64,000 nt of DNA from assembly GCA_024114885.1 (NCBI GenBank), contig CP099420.1, forward strand, positions 620,001-684,000, given 5' to 3'. A program made the position numbers and the translations under genes. The notes under the pieces were generated by a model, which saw nothing but the letters and a program-made list of their open reading frames with translations, did not search any database and had not been told where the DNA came from. Of this stretch, positions 8,855-19,290 are shown one piece after another (position 1 is the first letter of the stretch; every line of letters begins with the position of its first letter). This DNA comes from Septoria linicola. Its lineage: Eukaryota; Ascomycota; Dothideomycetes; Mycosphaerellales; Mycosphaerellaceae.

Positions 8855-9751
8855 TCAATTCAATTCCTTCAGCACCGCCCGACAAGCCTCCTTCATTCCC
8901 CCCTCCTCATCAAACAACAAGCACCGCACACCCTCCTTCGCCCTCCAACTATCACAATCCCTCAGGCCCCAACTAGTGATCCCAACACACTTTGGCTCCG
9001 CAAGACAAGCCCTCACAACCTCAACATACTCATCCGGCTCAGCACCAACAATGTCTAGCTCAGTGACAGCAACTTCATCAACCACAGCCGCTAGATCGCG
9101 CAGGGTCCAACACATGCGTCGAGATTCGTTTCTACTCACATGGCCTTGCACTCCGATTCCATCGATCGGGATGCCGGCATCTCTCCAACGTTTTACATGT
9201 TGTGCAGCACCAGCGATTTTCGCCCGAGCAGTCATGTAATCATTCAGATACAGCTTCGCGTGCGGATCAGCTTCTTTCGCTGCGTGGAAGGCAATGGCAA
9301 TGTACGACTCGCCGAGAACATTGAAGAAGTGGTTCGATCGAAGAGTGCCATCGTCGAGGAAGGGTTCATTGATGATATCCCAAGCGTAGATTTTGCCGTT
9401 GTAGCGGGACATGACCGTTGTGATGTGTTCTTCGATGACCAGTTTGAGTTCTGCTGGGTCTGTGATGCGTTCGACCCATTTCGGTAGTAAGCGGTGCCAG
9501 AGAAGGCAGTGGCCGCGGATGAGCATCCTGTTGTTCAGAGCTAGGGTGACGATGTTGTCTGCTGTGGAGAACGTGTATTGGTCAGGCAGAGGGTGGATGG
9601 CCGCCCATTTCATGCTGTTCTCTGGCGTAATCTGGCCGAAGTGTTGAGCAATGATTGCCATACTGTCGACGAGCCGCTCGTCGTCGGTCGCAACTCCCCA
9701 GTACAGTTTGTCATACTTTCGCAGCGCAGTGTTCAGTGATGGTGAGGCCAT
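8855..9751 (-). CDS. GH10 endo-beta-1,4-xylanase without signal peptide
   Basis: Single-exon ORF of 298 aa covering almost only a GH10 catalytic domain. Conserved blocks are 'ITPENSMKW' (41-49), 'IRGHCLLWH' (78-86), 'YAWDIINEP' (122-130) with acid/base Glu129, 'YLNDY' (168-172), 'GVQGHV' (200-205) and 'AVTELDI' (228-234) with nucleophile Glu231, then 'GITSWGL'. All catalytic residues are present, so xylanase activity on beta-1,4-xylan is likely. The N terminus 'MASPSLNTALRKYDK' has no hydrophobic signal, and the upstream sequence offers no obvious signal-bearing exon, unlike typical secreted fungal GH10 enzymes. 'WHRLLPKWV' replaces the common 'WHSQLPSWV'. Either it is cytosolic or non-classically secreted, or a 5' exon was missed. 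Confidence 0.9.
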   Translation of the reverse strand: MASPSLNTALRKYDKLYWGVATDDERLVDSMAIIAQHFGQITPENSMKWAAIHPLPDQYTFSTADNIVTLALNNRMLIRGHCLLWHRLLPKWVERITDPAELKLVIEEHITTVMSRYNGKIYAWDIINEPFLDDGTLRSNHFFNVLGESYIAIAFHAAKEADPHAKLYLNDYMTARAKIAGAAQHVKRWRDAGIPIDGIGVQGHVSRNESRRMCWTLRDLAAVVDEVAVTELDIVGAEPDEYVEVVRACLAEPKCVGITSWGLRDCDSWRAKEGVRCLLFDEEGGMKEACRAVLKELN

Positions 9752-10030
9752 GTTGTGCAGTGGATGATGAAGAAGAGCTACGAAATTAAACCTACAATGC
9801 GGTCAAGGAGTAGAGCTCGGTGCATGACGCTGTGCTACTCGGATTCCCGCGCACGTCGCACCATTCGCTTGTGCAGTGCGACCACAGACCTTGCTGGTCT
9901 AGCCATTCCTGCTCATTTTCCGTCTTGAGCGTGCCAGAGGAGTATGCTTGCGCCGCCACTGTCGCCATATCGTAGCTCGGCCATCGGGTGCAGGACAGTC
10001 TACTCTATCACAGAGTCTCGACCAACCCAA

Positions 10031-12199
10031 TCAAATACCTCCTTCTTCTTCCTCGCTCCTTTGCCATGCCGAAGACCCACGATAGCTCTTCAACATCCTC
10101 AGCATCTCTTCGACATCTGTAAAGCCCTCTACATCGACAATGTCCGCCAAGACTGTAGAGTCTGCGTACAGCCGCTTCGGGACAACGAAGTCCAACATGT
10201 TCGAGTTGACTAACTCATCAGCACCATTCAGACCCTCGCGCCAGCACTTGGCATCTCGGCTCTTGAGTGTCAAGACGGCAATCATCACTGCAGCCCCAAA
10301 CTTTTGTCCGTACTGCGCGGCAACAGTATGCGCAGCTTCGAGCTCTTCTGATGTGATCGCCGAGTTAATTTGTGATTCATGTAGAGGCTCGTAGCCTAGA
10401 AAGTCCGTCGAGGCATTGGCGTTGAGGAAAGCTTGTAATGGTACGGCCTTGTGAGCGGGGCCGCTGATGACTCCGTGAGCAAGGTACTCCTCGGGAAAAC
10501 TGCTAGACCCGGTAAAAGGTCGCATAGACGGCGCATGAACGATTACGTTCCGTCCTTCGAGCTCTTTGGTGTCGATGATACTGATATAGGCGTCCTTGTC
10601 CCCATATGACCTGGCGTATTCGAAAGCGACGCGGAGTGATGCTGCCCAGGATGAGAACTCCGTCTTGAATCCGAGTCGGCCGGAGAGGTGTTTTGTGACC
10701 ATGTCGGACAGTTGTGCGCGAGTGAGGTGGAAAATGTCTTTGCCAGGTAGTGACTTATTGCTTGTATTGCCCAGACAGCCCCAAGGAGTGATGGCTTCGA
10801 AGCGAGTTCAGTTCCTTGAGGCCGCCTGAAGGAACACTACCGTGTCGCCAACCTCTGAACAGATATCTTGGGGTGCGTGCTTGAGCTTCAAGCAGTATCA
10901 TCTTAGACTTTGCGTCCATTGGACCGGCAGGCAACTCCACAACAGATTTCTCGGATTCCGCGTGAGATACCTCTGAGTACATCGCAACTGAGGTCCCGGG
11001 CTGAAACTCAGAACTGGCGTCGGCGGTCTCCTCCAAGTCAGATTTGGCCATGCCAAAATTGATACTGTCGACCTCCTTTGCCATCGACATCAATGACAAA
11101 GCATCTGAGTCCCCTTTTAGTTGCGCGAACGAGAATCCTGGACCGGGCGTTTGGTTTTTGGTTGCGATGACCAACCGGAGCAGTGACATGGCTCGATGAA
11201 CAGCTGGATCTTTCACGGATCCCATGTCGTAGACTACTTTCGTATGGCCGGACCAGCCATCGGGTAGATGCAAGTCAAGGAGACCTGATGCAGCCTGTAG
11301 TTTGGGTCCGTGATCATCGTATGTCCAGCTTCTGTAGACGTCTGATGATTCGTTAGGCAGTGTCGCTATTGGCATGCAGGCAACAAGCAGCGCGAAATTG
11401 GGACCGAATAGTTGACCAAACGCTTTTCCAATGTCCAGAACCAAGTTCTGCCCACCTGTAGGTAGCTTCCTGGTAAGAACATGGCTCAACTTCAGAGTCC
11501 GCACCCAAGGAATGTCAGCTGCGAATTCATTTCGCAGCTTGCTGTAAGGTACAATGCTGGCGTTGGTCTCATTGATATCCATGCCACCAAAAAATGAAAG
11601 GTCTCATGGGTGTATGCCTCTCCAAACGGGATGTCCAAAAGACGAAGATCCTTTGTTGCGAGCACAGTGACTGGCTGAAGTGCTCGTTCTGTATCCAGAA
11701 CAGCGACAGATGCAATACGATGGGGAGCGTTGTCTCGAATATACTCTGAGGCTTTGAGAACGGCTGTCTTGATATGAGGGAAGACGACCAACTAGTGGTT
11801 GAAAGCTGATCCTGGGCGGTCGGACAAGGTAGAGGTAAGGAGGTCCCCGGGAGACAAGTCAAAGATGGAATCTGGTAGATGTTTGGACTTATACTCGTAG
11901 CCGCAAACGCGGCTACAGCTGCTCAGGTCCTGCGTGGACGGATGACACAACACGGAGAACAAAGATCGAGGCGTCTCACGCCCTGCGTCCTTTATCGCCT
12001 TGCGCAATTTGGGCGTCCATCTAAGCCTGTTGGCAGCGGCGGGCCCCGGTATGACTAACGTGGCAGCTTCTTGGCTGCTCTCGGAGAGATCCTCTTGCGT
12101 AATGTCTGAGGTAGGTTTCGCTGTACTCTTTGAGCCTGCTCGCCGTTTGGCAGGCGGCGTCTCGGATGCAGACGATGGTCGTTTCTTGCCTTGAGCCAT
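10031..12199 (-). pseudogene. Disabled paralogue of the tandem DUF7587-like gene
   Basis: Three minus-strand frames together reproduce the whole layout of the intact 750-aa gene at 28757. The N terminus (ATG at 12199) has a Lys/Arg-rich head and 'TPRSLFSV'. The frame then meets TAG (11792-11794) and continues in the same frame for about 70 codons. A frame change in a six-base T run (plus-strand A run 11589-11594) is needed before 'INETNAS'. The second domain begins 'ARTPRYLFRGW', needs another shift near 10795-10805, and then reads 'EFSSWAASLRVAFEYA', 'YISIIDTKEL', 'EYLAHGVISG' and 'YGQKFGAAVMIAVLTL'. No GT-AG intron explains these three lesions. Sequencing error cannot be excluded for the homopolymer, but a nonsense codon plus two shifts favour a pseudogene. 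Confidence 0.75.
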
Positions 12200-12802
12200 G
12201 ACAGATGGTATTTGTCAAAGTACGATGTGAAAGAATCTGACAACATCCGCAAGTGGCATGCACATGGTCTTAATGTGCGCCAGCCAACAGGCAGCGGGCA
12301 CAGTCTTTGCGCATGCGACAAGTAACATTTTGTTTCAGATGCAGTTCTGAGGTTGCGGCGATCTTTGTCCATGTCTGAGTTCTCGGTTCGAGAGATGTAA
12401 GACAGCGCTTCGCGGAGCGCGAGCACGATGCAGATAGCATTGCCCGGGTGGGATTGTCTCATACAGCGTACCTGCGGTCAGACAGAGAAGCATCTCGCAG
12501 CAACGCGGGAGGTACACAATCCGCAAGATGTGAGTACCGCCATGCTGTACAGTAGCACTCGTGGTCGGGTCATTGCTCGAGCCATGAGCTTGCTTCGAGC
12601 GGAAGAACGATTTCAGGTCTTGAAATGTTTGAGCGCCTGTTCGAAAAGCCATGCACGAAGACTTTTGACGAGTTTCCGGCATCCTCTCGAGGCGTTATCC
12701 AACGCGAAAGGTGTCGCAAATTGGTCCATGTAACTGTCAATTGTAGTGACGAAGCCAGTGATATGATCTCCATTCCCGGGTAGGCCAGTCGCGTGAAACC
12801 AC
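12200..12802. other. Intergenic with a small unidentified minus-strand frame
   Basis: A 70-codon minus frame at 12613-12825 overlaps the 3' end of LIP2. It reads protein-like ('IDSYMDQFATPFALDNASRG') but stops without a recognisable domain. It may be a gene relic or chance. Nothing else is supported. Confidence 0.3.
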
Positions 12803-13531
12803 TCAATCAACATCCTCCTCCCCAATCCTCACAGCCCGTTCTTCCACGCCCTCCAGCCTCTCCCCGAAAAACCTCACAAACCTCTTCGCAACCTCTTCAA
12901 CCCCACCTTCCACACGCACACCCTGCCTCTCCAAACTCGTCGTCCTCTTCCCCTCCAACCCACACCCCACAATCCTATCAAACCAGCCCAACTCCGTATC
13001 AACATTCAACCCAGTCCCATGACTACTGATATGCCGTCTCAAATGCACACCCACAGCGCAGATCTTCTCCTCATCATTCACCCACACGCCCGGATGTTCT
13101 GTGGTTTTTGTTTGGATTCCGTAGAATTTGCAGGTATCTATGACGGTATTCTCGAGAAGTCGGACATAGCAGCGAGGCGTGAGAGCGTGTTGTCGGAGGT
13201 CGATGATGGGGTAGGCGATGAGCTGGCCGGGTCCGTGGAAAGTGGTTTGGCCGCCGCGGAGGGTTTCGATGAAGGAGGCTTGGCCGAGCGGAGTGGATTG
13301 GGCGAGGTAGGAGCGTTGGGCTGGAGAGACTGTGCCGATTTCGCGGCGGCCGCAGGTGTAGACTGGGTGGAATTGGGCGGTGATGATTGTTGGAGGCGGC
13401 GGAGGAGATGTTGGGGATAATGTGCCTTTTGCTTTGTAGGCGAGTAAATTTGCTACCAGACGCTGCTGTAGCTCAGCAGCGTGTTGGTAGGAGACTACAT
13501 TGGGCAAATGTAGATGTCGGAGTATTGTCAT
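12803..13531 (-). CDS. LIP2: Lipoyl(octanoyl) transferase
   Basis: This enzyme transfers octanoate from octanoyl-ACP to the H protein or E2 lipoyl domains in mitochondria, the first step of endogenous lipoate synthesis. The single-exon product is 242 aa. LipB hallmarks are 'HPVYTCGRR' (55-63), 'RGGQTTFHGPGQLIAYPIIDL' (92-112), Lys156 in 'EEKICAVGV', 'SSHGTGLNV' (169-177) and Cys190 in 'IVGCGLEGKRTTSL'. The Lys/Cys spacing of 34 matches the catalytic dyad of characterised LipB. It contains a short Pro-rich insertion (42-48) and an acidic Glu-rich C terminus. No long presequence is evident; import may use the N-terminal helix 'MTILRHLHLPNVVSY'. The start is the only upstream ATG before stops. 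Confidence 0.95.
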   Translation of the reverse strand: MTILRHLHLPNVVSYQHAAELQQRLVANLLAYKAKGTLSPTSPPPPPTIITAQFHPVYTCGRREIGTVSPAQRSYLAQSTPLGQASFIETLRGGQTTFHGPGQLIAYPIIDLRQHALTPRCYVRLLENTVIDTCKFYGIQTKTTEHPGVWVNDEEKICAVGVHLRRHISSHGTGLNVDTELGWFDRIVGCGLEGKRTTSLERQGVRVEGGVEEVAKRFVRFFGERLEGVEERAVRIGEEDVD

Positions 13532-13775
13532 TGTTACTGCGAATCAGTCAAAATGTGGACGCGAGCATGAGATGTGAAGTGTAGATCACTTTCGGGCCGA
13601 ATTCCGAACACGGCATTGGGCAGTCAGTACATTTCTCGCGACAAGCATGCGATACAGAATTGGCGAATGAGCGGATAAATATGTTCATTGGTTGCTCGCT
13701 ATTTTGCAAAGACCACTTCCAACGCCTACGCTTTCATTTCAATTTTCGAGTCGTCTCACTAGACCATTTCTCCAA

Positions 13776-15290
13776 CTAGAAGCCACTGCCAACAACAAAG
13801 GTAGCATCGTTGTTATACGAGTTGGCGCTGTCGTATGCCTGTGGGCCTCCGTTCCTGGCAATGTAGCCGACGTTGTTGAAGTGGCGGATCGAGCGGGTTG
13901 GGTAGCCCCAAGCGCGGATGGTGTTACCCTGACCAGCGAGACCTGACTGGCCACAGAAGGTAGCGTCCTCAGTGAATGCCTTGCTGTTGTCGTTGGCGTT
14001 GACCTGCAGCTGGAAGTTGAAGTGCCTGAGGAAGCTGCCTGGAGTGTCGACAGATTCGAAGGAGACACAGCCGGTAGCCTGGCCGGCGAGCGGTGCACGG
14101 ACAGTCCACTTGGCAGCGTTCTGAGCAGCGGTGCTGCTGGAGGTGGTCACGACTTGAGTGTTGACAGTGCTTCCACTGTGGGAGATGTAGCGGGTGTTGT
14201 AGCCTGGAGTGGTGGCACGAATAGTGATGGTGGATCCAGCGTTAAGAGCTGGGCCGCTGCTCAAGGCAGTGGTGGCGTACTTCGCAGCAGCAATGTTGGA
14301 CTGGACAGAGTTCTCAGTGGCATCGCTTGGGAAGCCAGAGGTCATAACACCCTCATAGAAGGTACCCTGGGCACCGTTGCTGTTGTCACCACCAATTCCG
14401 AGCAGAATGGCACCCTCCTTGCTCATTGGATTGTACCCATCAGCATTTGGTCGCTTGCCATTGTAGTAGGTCGACAGGCCACCAGATACGGCATTTGCAC
14501 CACGGAGAGCCCAGTTGTTGGCCTGACCCTTGACGATTGCGTTGAAGAATCGGTAGTTGATCGTAGGATCTGCGGTGTTCTGCTTCACATTGGCACCAGA
14601 GAAGAGACCGTTCTCGAGATCTGCCATTAACCATGGACCGTTGCCAGCACCAGTGCCCCAGATAGTGTTGGTGCCGTAGTAGATGGCCTCCATGTGGCCG
14701 TTGCCAGTATCGAGATTGTTGGTCTCAGCATTTCCGTAGTCAAAGCAGCATGCATCGTTGTAATGTGTTCCGTCAAGGACTGCGTACATGCCTTCTGGTT
14801 GATCGCCGGTGGCGATACCGCTTGGGTTGTTGATACGGTAACCACTTCCGGGGTGGATGAATACACCGTAAGCCTTCTTGCCGTTGAGCGTCACTGGGGC
14901 ACCGACTGCACTGGAAAGCTGATCGAAGCCATTTGCCTCTGTGCCGCTGGCAGCGCCTCCGGGAGGCGCCTGTGTGAGATGGTTGCTGCGACCGGACTGG
15001 TCGTAGATGATTGTGATGAGGCAAGTCGTGCTGGCGCAGAAGTTGTCCTGAGTGGCAGCATTGGCCACGCCTCCAGCAGCAAGTGGCAGAATGTCGGTAG
15101 TTCTACCATCAGATCCGCGGCTTATCTGGTAAAGAGGGCCATTGTAGCGATCGTACAGGGCTCTGGTTGTGCTGTGTGCTGCGACACAAGGGGTGTTGCC
15201 AGAAGCGTAGATGTCGCAAGGGCCGGCGTGGACGAGGGAGCTCGTGGCAGCCAGGCTCAGTGCCAGGTAAAGGTCCGATCGAGACAGCAT
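13776..15290 (-). CDS. abfB: Secreted alpha-L-arabinofuranosidase, GH54-CBM42
   Basis: This enzyme removes L-arabinofuranosyl side chains from arabinoxylan and arabinan outside the cell. The product is 504 aa from the ATG at 15290. The open frame extends 26 codons upstream, but the chosen Met starts a clear signal peptide ('LYLALSLAATSSLVHA', cleavage before 'GPCDIYASG'). The GH54 domain spans about 23-340: 'AHSTTRALYDRYNG', 'YDQSGRSNHLTQAPPGG', 'DACCFDYGNAET', nucleophile Glu226 in 'ADLENGLFSG' and acid/base Asp302 in 'GIGGDNSNG', spaced as in Aspergillus AbfB. The C-terminal CBM42 beta-trefoil (about 345-504) has 'TRYISHSGSTVNTQVV', 'SFESVDTPGSFLRHFNFQL' and 'YPTRSIRHFNNV'. There are no introns. 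Confidence 0.97.
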   Translation of the reverse strand: MLSRSDLYLALSLAATSSLVHAGPCDIYASGNTPCVAAHSTTRALYDRYNGPLYQISRGSDGRTTDILPLAAGGVANAATQDNFCASTTCLITIIYDQSGRSNHLTQAPPGGAASGTEANGFDQLSSAVGAPVTLNGKKAYGVFIHPGSGYRINNPSGIATGDQPEGMYAVLDGTHYNDACCFDYGNAETNNLDTGNGHMEAIYYGTNTIWGTGAGNGPWLMADLENGLFSGANVKQNTADPTINYRFFNAIVKGQANNWALRGANAVSGGLSTYYNGKRPNADGYNPMSKEGAILLGIGGDNSNGAQGTFYEGVMTSGFPSDATENSVQSNIAAAKYATTALSSGPALNAGSTITIRATTPGYNTRYISHSGSTVNTQVVTTSSSTAAQNAAKWTVRAPLAGQATGCVSFESVDTPGSFLRHFNFQLQVNANDNSKAFTEDATFCGQSGLAGQGNTIRAWGYPTRSIRHFNNVGYIARNGGPQAYDSANSYNNDATFVVGSGF

Positions 15291-15369
15291 ATTGAACTGG
15301 TGATGTTGTCTTGTGGATTGTAGGGTGTTTGTTGCTGGTTGTACATCCCAGGAATTGGGTTCAAACAAT

Positions 15370-15379
15370 GTCTATTTAT
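15370..15379 (-). promoter_or_regulatory. TATA-like element upstream of the GH54 gene
   Basis: The minus strand reads AATAAATAGA about 80 bp before the ATG at 15290, a reasonable position for a TATA-type element of an inducible secreted enzyme. This is position and composition evidence only. Confidence 0.35.
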
Positions 15380-16573
15380 TGTCAAACCTCAAACACACGA
15401 GTCAGCTATTTCTCGCGGTGTATGCCACCGGATAATCTCATGGACAGCGCCGTCGTAGACGAGTGTCGAGCTTGCAGGAACCGCGCCTTGAGCATCGGTC
15501 ATCGAACTGAACACATCGTCAAGTCCTAGACGTGACATCCCGCATTCGCGTAAGAGGCGTGTACTGGGTGTCCAGTATAACCAAGCTTCGAGCCTACGCT
15601 TGGGACCTGCACAAGCTATTGTTTGGCCTCTGCAAGCCTCGACAAGAGCGTGGATACAGGTCTTCTTGCAAAGCTCGTTCTTGCTTCTTGTTGGAGGAAT
15701 AATGTCGATCACCCTGGACTTACCAAGTTAGCAAGATTGAGTTCGTACGTGGTGTCTGGGGCCCCGGTGTCCACAGCGGGGTGCATTTGGTCAGCATCTT
15801 CGAGGCCGATGCAAAGAATGATGTTGCGCGTGACCAATAGTTTGGAAAAGCTGCATGGCCTCGATTGGGAGCAATCAGGCCGGGTGAATCCTTTCCACCA
15901 ATGTGTATGCTTAATTATTGAGCTGGACGGCACGCTTAACGTGGCGCGTTGCTTCCGGCTCTCGCATTCGCTCCACGCGACATCTCGCGTGCTGTCGACA
16001 GTGGTATGAAGGCATCATGCGAGCGGCCACCATGCACACAATCGCTTGACTGCTGCACAAGGTAATTTTCCGATCTTCTTGTTTCTGTCCCGGTGCATGG
16101 TCGAGAATCAGCGTGTCAATAGCACATGGCCAGAAGAGCCTCGGACTGCAAAACCCCGCCATCGCGTGCAGCGCAGATTCGTGTAAAGTCGTATGCCCAC
16201 ATGCCGTCACATGCCGTTAGAGGAAGGTAGGGAGATGCCGGTATAACCGCCACTGCAATGTCGGATCTTCAGGCAGCTCAACCAGACTGCCGCTCAGCTG
16301 CTGTTGTCAGAGAGTATCATCGCGGAGCTCACAAATGACAAGTCCATAGGCGGACCACATTGTAGCGATGGAAATGTGTTGATGACACTCTGTGATAATG
16401 GAGAAAGAAGACAAGGATTCCAAGGAGCGCGGCAGAAAGATAAGGTTCGGGCCTTGAGATATGCTTGGTATTCATGCTTCACCAAAATGCTTCCTTCCTG
16501 AACTCTGCTTCGTGACAAAAGCCATGTGATAACGCACCCAAACCGCGCTCAGGCGCTCCAAATCGAAATCATC
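15380..16573. other. Intergenic region with an unresolved minus-strand candidate gene
   Basis: On the minus strand, frames at 16210-15911, 15933-15709 and 15712-15389 sit end to end. A donor-like GTAAGT follows 'NLANL' near 15725, and acceptors occur before 'RRLEAWLYWTPS'. This could be a multi-exon gene, but no family was recognised and exon choice is ambiguous. No other feature is supported. Confidence 0.3.
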
Positions 16574-17314
16574 ATGTCAGAAACCGTGCAATCCGGTCGC
16601 ATCTCCAAATCTCGCCGCCGCACAGCAAAAAAGACCAACAACAACAACAACCAAAGACTCCCAGCTCTCCCAGCAGACGCCCAAGTCACAAAACGCCCAC
16701 TCCTCCACCCCGCCATCCCATCACCTTACTCCGGCCCCACTCACCAAAAAGTCATTTACATCTCCGCGAAAACACCCTTCCTCTCCGCCGTCAAACGCGC
16801 AGAAAAACTCCTCCGTCTCAGCGACAAGCGGCTTGTACAATCCGCTACACAGCTGAACAAAGACGCGCAGAGCAAGAAGAAGCGATGGGATCGAGAGGAT
16901 GATGAGATCGTGGGGATTGCGAGGGAGGTGGAGAGTGCGAAGAAGAAGGGAGGCGAGCAACGGGAGGAAGTTGTGTTGAAGGGGGCGGGGAAGGCGATCG
17001 GGAAGGTGATGGAGTTGGGGTTGTGGTTTCAGCAGAGGGAGGAGTATCGTGTGAGGATAGAGACGGGGAGCGTGGGGGCTGTGGATGATGTGGAGTATCA
17101 GGAGAGGGAGAAGAAGGAGGAAGTGAAGGCTGGTGGTGGTGGTGACGGTGTAGAGGATATGGATGTTGATGCAACGAAGGACAAGGCTGCCACTAAGCTT
17201 GGGTCGAAGATCGTCAAGCATGAAGAGCACAAGACAGAAGATGGCAAGACGGAGGTGAATCAGACGCGCATACGGCAGTTGAGCGTACTAGAGGTGTACG
17301 TAAGCCTACGGTGA
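16574..17314 (+). CDS. POP7: RNase P/MRP protein subunit POP7 (Rpp20)
   Basis: This is an Alba-fold subunit that pairs with Pop6/Rpp25 on the RNA of nuclear RNase P and RNase MRP, acting in tRNA 5' processing and rRNA maturation. The product is 246 aa from the ATG at 16574; an open extension to 16526 is less likely. The Alba core is split: 'HQKVIYISAKTPFLSAVKRAEKLL' begins near residue 60, followed by 'GAGKAIGKVMELGLWFQQR', the beta strand 'YRVRIETGSVGAVDDVE' and, after a Lys/Glu/Asp-rich insert, the closing strand 'RQLSVLEVYVSLR'. The acidic insert and the basic N-terminal tail ('SKSRRRTAKK') are typical fungal elaborations. It is convergent with the alpha/beta hydrolase gene, with 82 bp between the stops. 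Confidence 0.92.
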   Translation: MSETVQSGRISKSRRRTAKKTNNNNNQRLPALPADAQVTKRPLLHPAIPSPYSGPTHQKVIYISAKTPFLSAVKRAEKLLRLSDKRLVQSATQLNKDAQSKKKRWDREDDEIVGIAREVESAKKKGGEQREEVVLKGAGKAIGKVMELGLWFQQREEYRVRIETGSVGAVDDVEYQEREKKEEVKAGGGGDGVEDMDVDATKDKAATKLGSKIVKHEEHKTEDGKTEVNQTRIRQLSVLEVYVSLR

Positions 17315-17396
17315 CAAGGCACGTCTACCATGAAGCCACAAGCTGTATCTTGGTGAAGCTTCCAACACAGCTCCTCGAATGCCCAAAAATTGATTC

Positions 17397-18739
17397 TCAC
17401 TTCCCGAAATACTTCCCACTCAAGAACTCATGCGCGACCTGCAACGTCTGCTGTGCCGACTTATGCAAGATAAGCGCATGTCCAGCTCGAGGTATGCTCT
17501 GCCAATTGTACTCAGCCTTGGGAAACAACTCTCCCGTCTCTGCAAGCAGATTCCCACAACTAGCTTCCGGCTGTGTAGCAGAGCTTCCCAGTCCACAGAA
17601 CGCCTGATCTTGCTCGCCAGTAAGCACAAGCACCCTGCCACGATACGCCGGCGCAGGAATGATATCGACGTAAGCGCTAGAACGAATCATCAGCATACCC
17701 CTCCCATCTCAAGTGAACTGCAAACTCACCTAACAAACTGCCCCGAAGAAACCACATCCTTCCTCTCAAAGAACAACTGCGCCATCTCCGGCTCAAAATC
17801 CACCACATTCGGATCACCGAAGAAAGACTCCGTCCTCGTCGTCTCATTCGGCGTAGTCAAATACCCCGGCGCCAAATCCCCAAACCTCTCAGCGTCGACC
17901 TGACTAGCCGGCATAGCTCCCAGCGCCGCAACGCCAGGCAGTGAAGGCAGGACAGATCTCGACCAGCCTGTCAGAATCATCTCCCCAAAATCATCTGGAT
18001 ATGCTTGCGCGAGAAGATTTCCCAGCGCAGAGCCATATGAGCAGCCAACATAGACTAAATGCTCGAATGTCCTAGGTAGTGGACTGCCCTCACCAGTCTT
18101 GATTTGCTGGGCTAAGTCGTGGTAAAGTTCTGTTTCGTAAGGTCCCTGCGCGACTTCAGCCGGGTCTGGATGTGAGCTTTTACCTGTGCCGAGATGGTCG
18201 ATTGTCAAGGTCGCGTAGCCTTCTCTGCGGGCATATTCAACCCAGGAGTAGGTTTCTGGTTGGTATGCGTCGAGGGGAGGGAAGTTGAGTCCTGTACCGC
18301 CGAGTGCTGTCCAGTATTCGCGGTTTGTGGTGATGGGGCCGTTGAGGATTTGGAGCTTATCGATGCTGCCTACGCGATGAGAGGGCTCGCAGTACCAGCC
18401 TGCGATTTCTTGGGAGCTGGAGACTTCGAAGGTGGGGAAGTCGTTGGCTTTGAAAGCTGCTGTGAGGGCTTCGAGGTCGGTGAAGTCTAGACTGCTGATG
18501 TTGCGGTTCTGCGCTGTGCCGGATACTGTAAAAGTTACTTCTTTGCATGCTGGGTATTCTGTGACCCTAGCGAAGGATCTTGTGAGTAGTGCCAGTAGCA
18601 CGAAGAGGACGGCTATCATGATCAGCAGAAGAGGTAGTCCGAAAACGAAGCACGAAGGTCGAGAGACGAATGGGATCCTGGCAGGTCCTAATCTCCGCAC
18701 GAGGCGGCGTTGTCGCCTTATGATTTCCTTAGATCGCAT
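17397..18739 (-). CDS. Membrane-anchored alpha/beta hydrolase
   Basis: Exon 1 is 18739-17730, the intron is 17729-17677 (53 nt, GTGAGT...TTCTAG) and exon 2 is 17676-17397. The product is 429 aa. An open extension to 18802 starts with GTG, so the first ATG (18739) is chosen. A basic N terminus ('RRQRRLVRRLG') precedes one transmembrane helix (about 33-57, 'LPLLLIMIAVLFVLLALLT'), giving type II topology with a lumenal or extracellular catalytic domain. The core has 'TLTIDHLGTGKSS', the nucleophile elbow 'VYVGCSYGSALGN' (G-x-S-x-G with Ser), 'VLVLTGEQDQAFCG' carrying the acid region, and His in 'PRAGHALILHKSAQQT'. The substrate is unknown. Similar fungal proteins are annotated only as AB-hydrolases. 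Confidence 0.88.
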
Positions 18740-19290
18740 GCCAGCACGAAGCCTGGTAGCGAAGCACGGTTCGTCATGTCTTCTGCAAACAGTCGTCAGC
18801 ACGTTCGTATCAGTGCGCTGGCTAATGTGTTATTGCGCGGCGATGGGTGTGCAGCGACTTGTCCCGATTCTTCCAGTGATGAGAGCTACACAAAAGCTCA
18901 AGCTTTCGGCATATACCTTGCTCACAGAGCTATGGTCGGTACTTTTGGAGAGGACTGTCAGGGTTATGGGCAGCCATATCATACTCTTGGCGAGGTATCC
19001 TGGCTATAGTTGCGACGTGTATGCTGTGATAGAGTTATTGACACAAGTTTCCTGTCAGCATTTGCTCAATTTGAGCTTTCCGTGGGGAGCTTTGGAGAAG
19101 ATTGGCTGAGAGCTCTGATGCCAAAGCCGAGCATGTCCATGTCTCTTGTGATGCGAGGTTTATCAGATTATTCGCGCAAGCCTAGAAGAAAGCTCGCCAA
19201 GGTCTGGAGCAAGTACACCGCTCTCTCATGTAAGCTAGTAGCTGCTGATAGCAAATCTGTAAAGCAATATGCATTTGTAGACTACATCCT
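18740..19290. other. Intergenic, nothing recognised
   Basis: Upstream region of the hydrolase and 3' side of the dienelactone hydrolase gene (both minus). Only unsupported short frames occur. Confidence 0.4.

Noticed and set aside
14022..14630. Plus-strand ORFs of 200 codons inside the GH54 gene (also 14694-15323)
   Set aside because: They are antisense to a clear GH54-CBM42 enzyme and arise from its codon bias (few CTA/TTA/TCA triplets). No conserved content.
18740..18802. Extra 21 codons at the start of the alpha/beta hydrolase
   Set aside because: The frame is open but starts with GTG; the first in-frame ATG is at 18739, just before the basic anchor segment.
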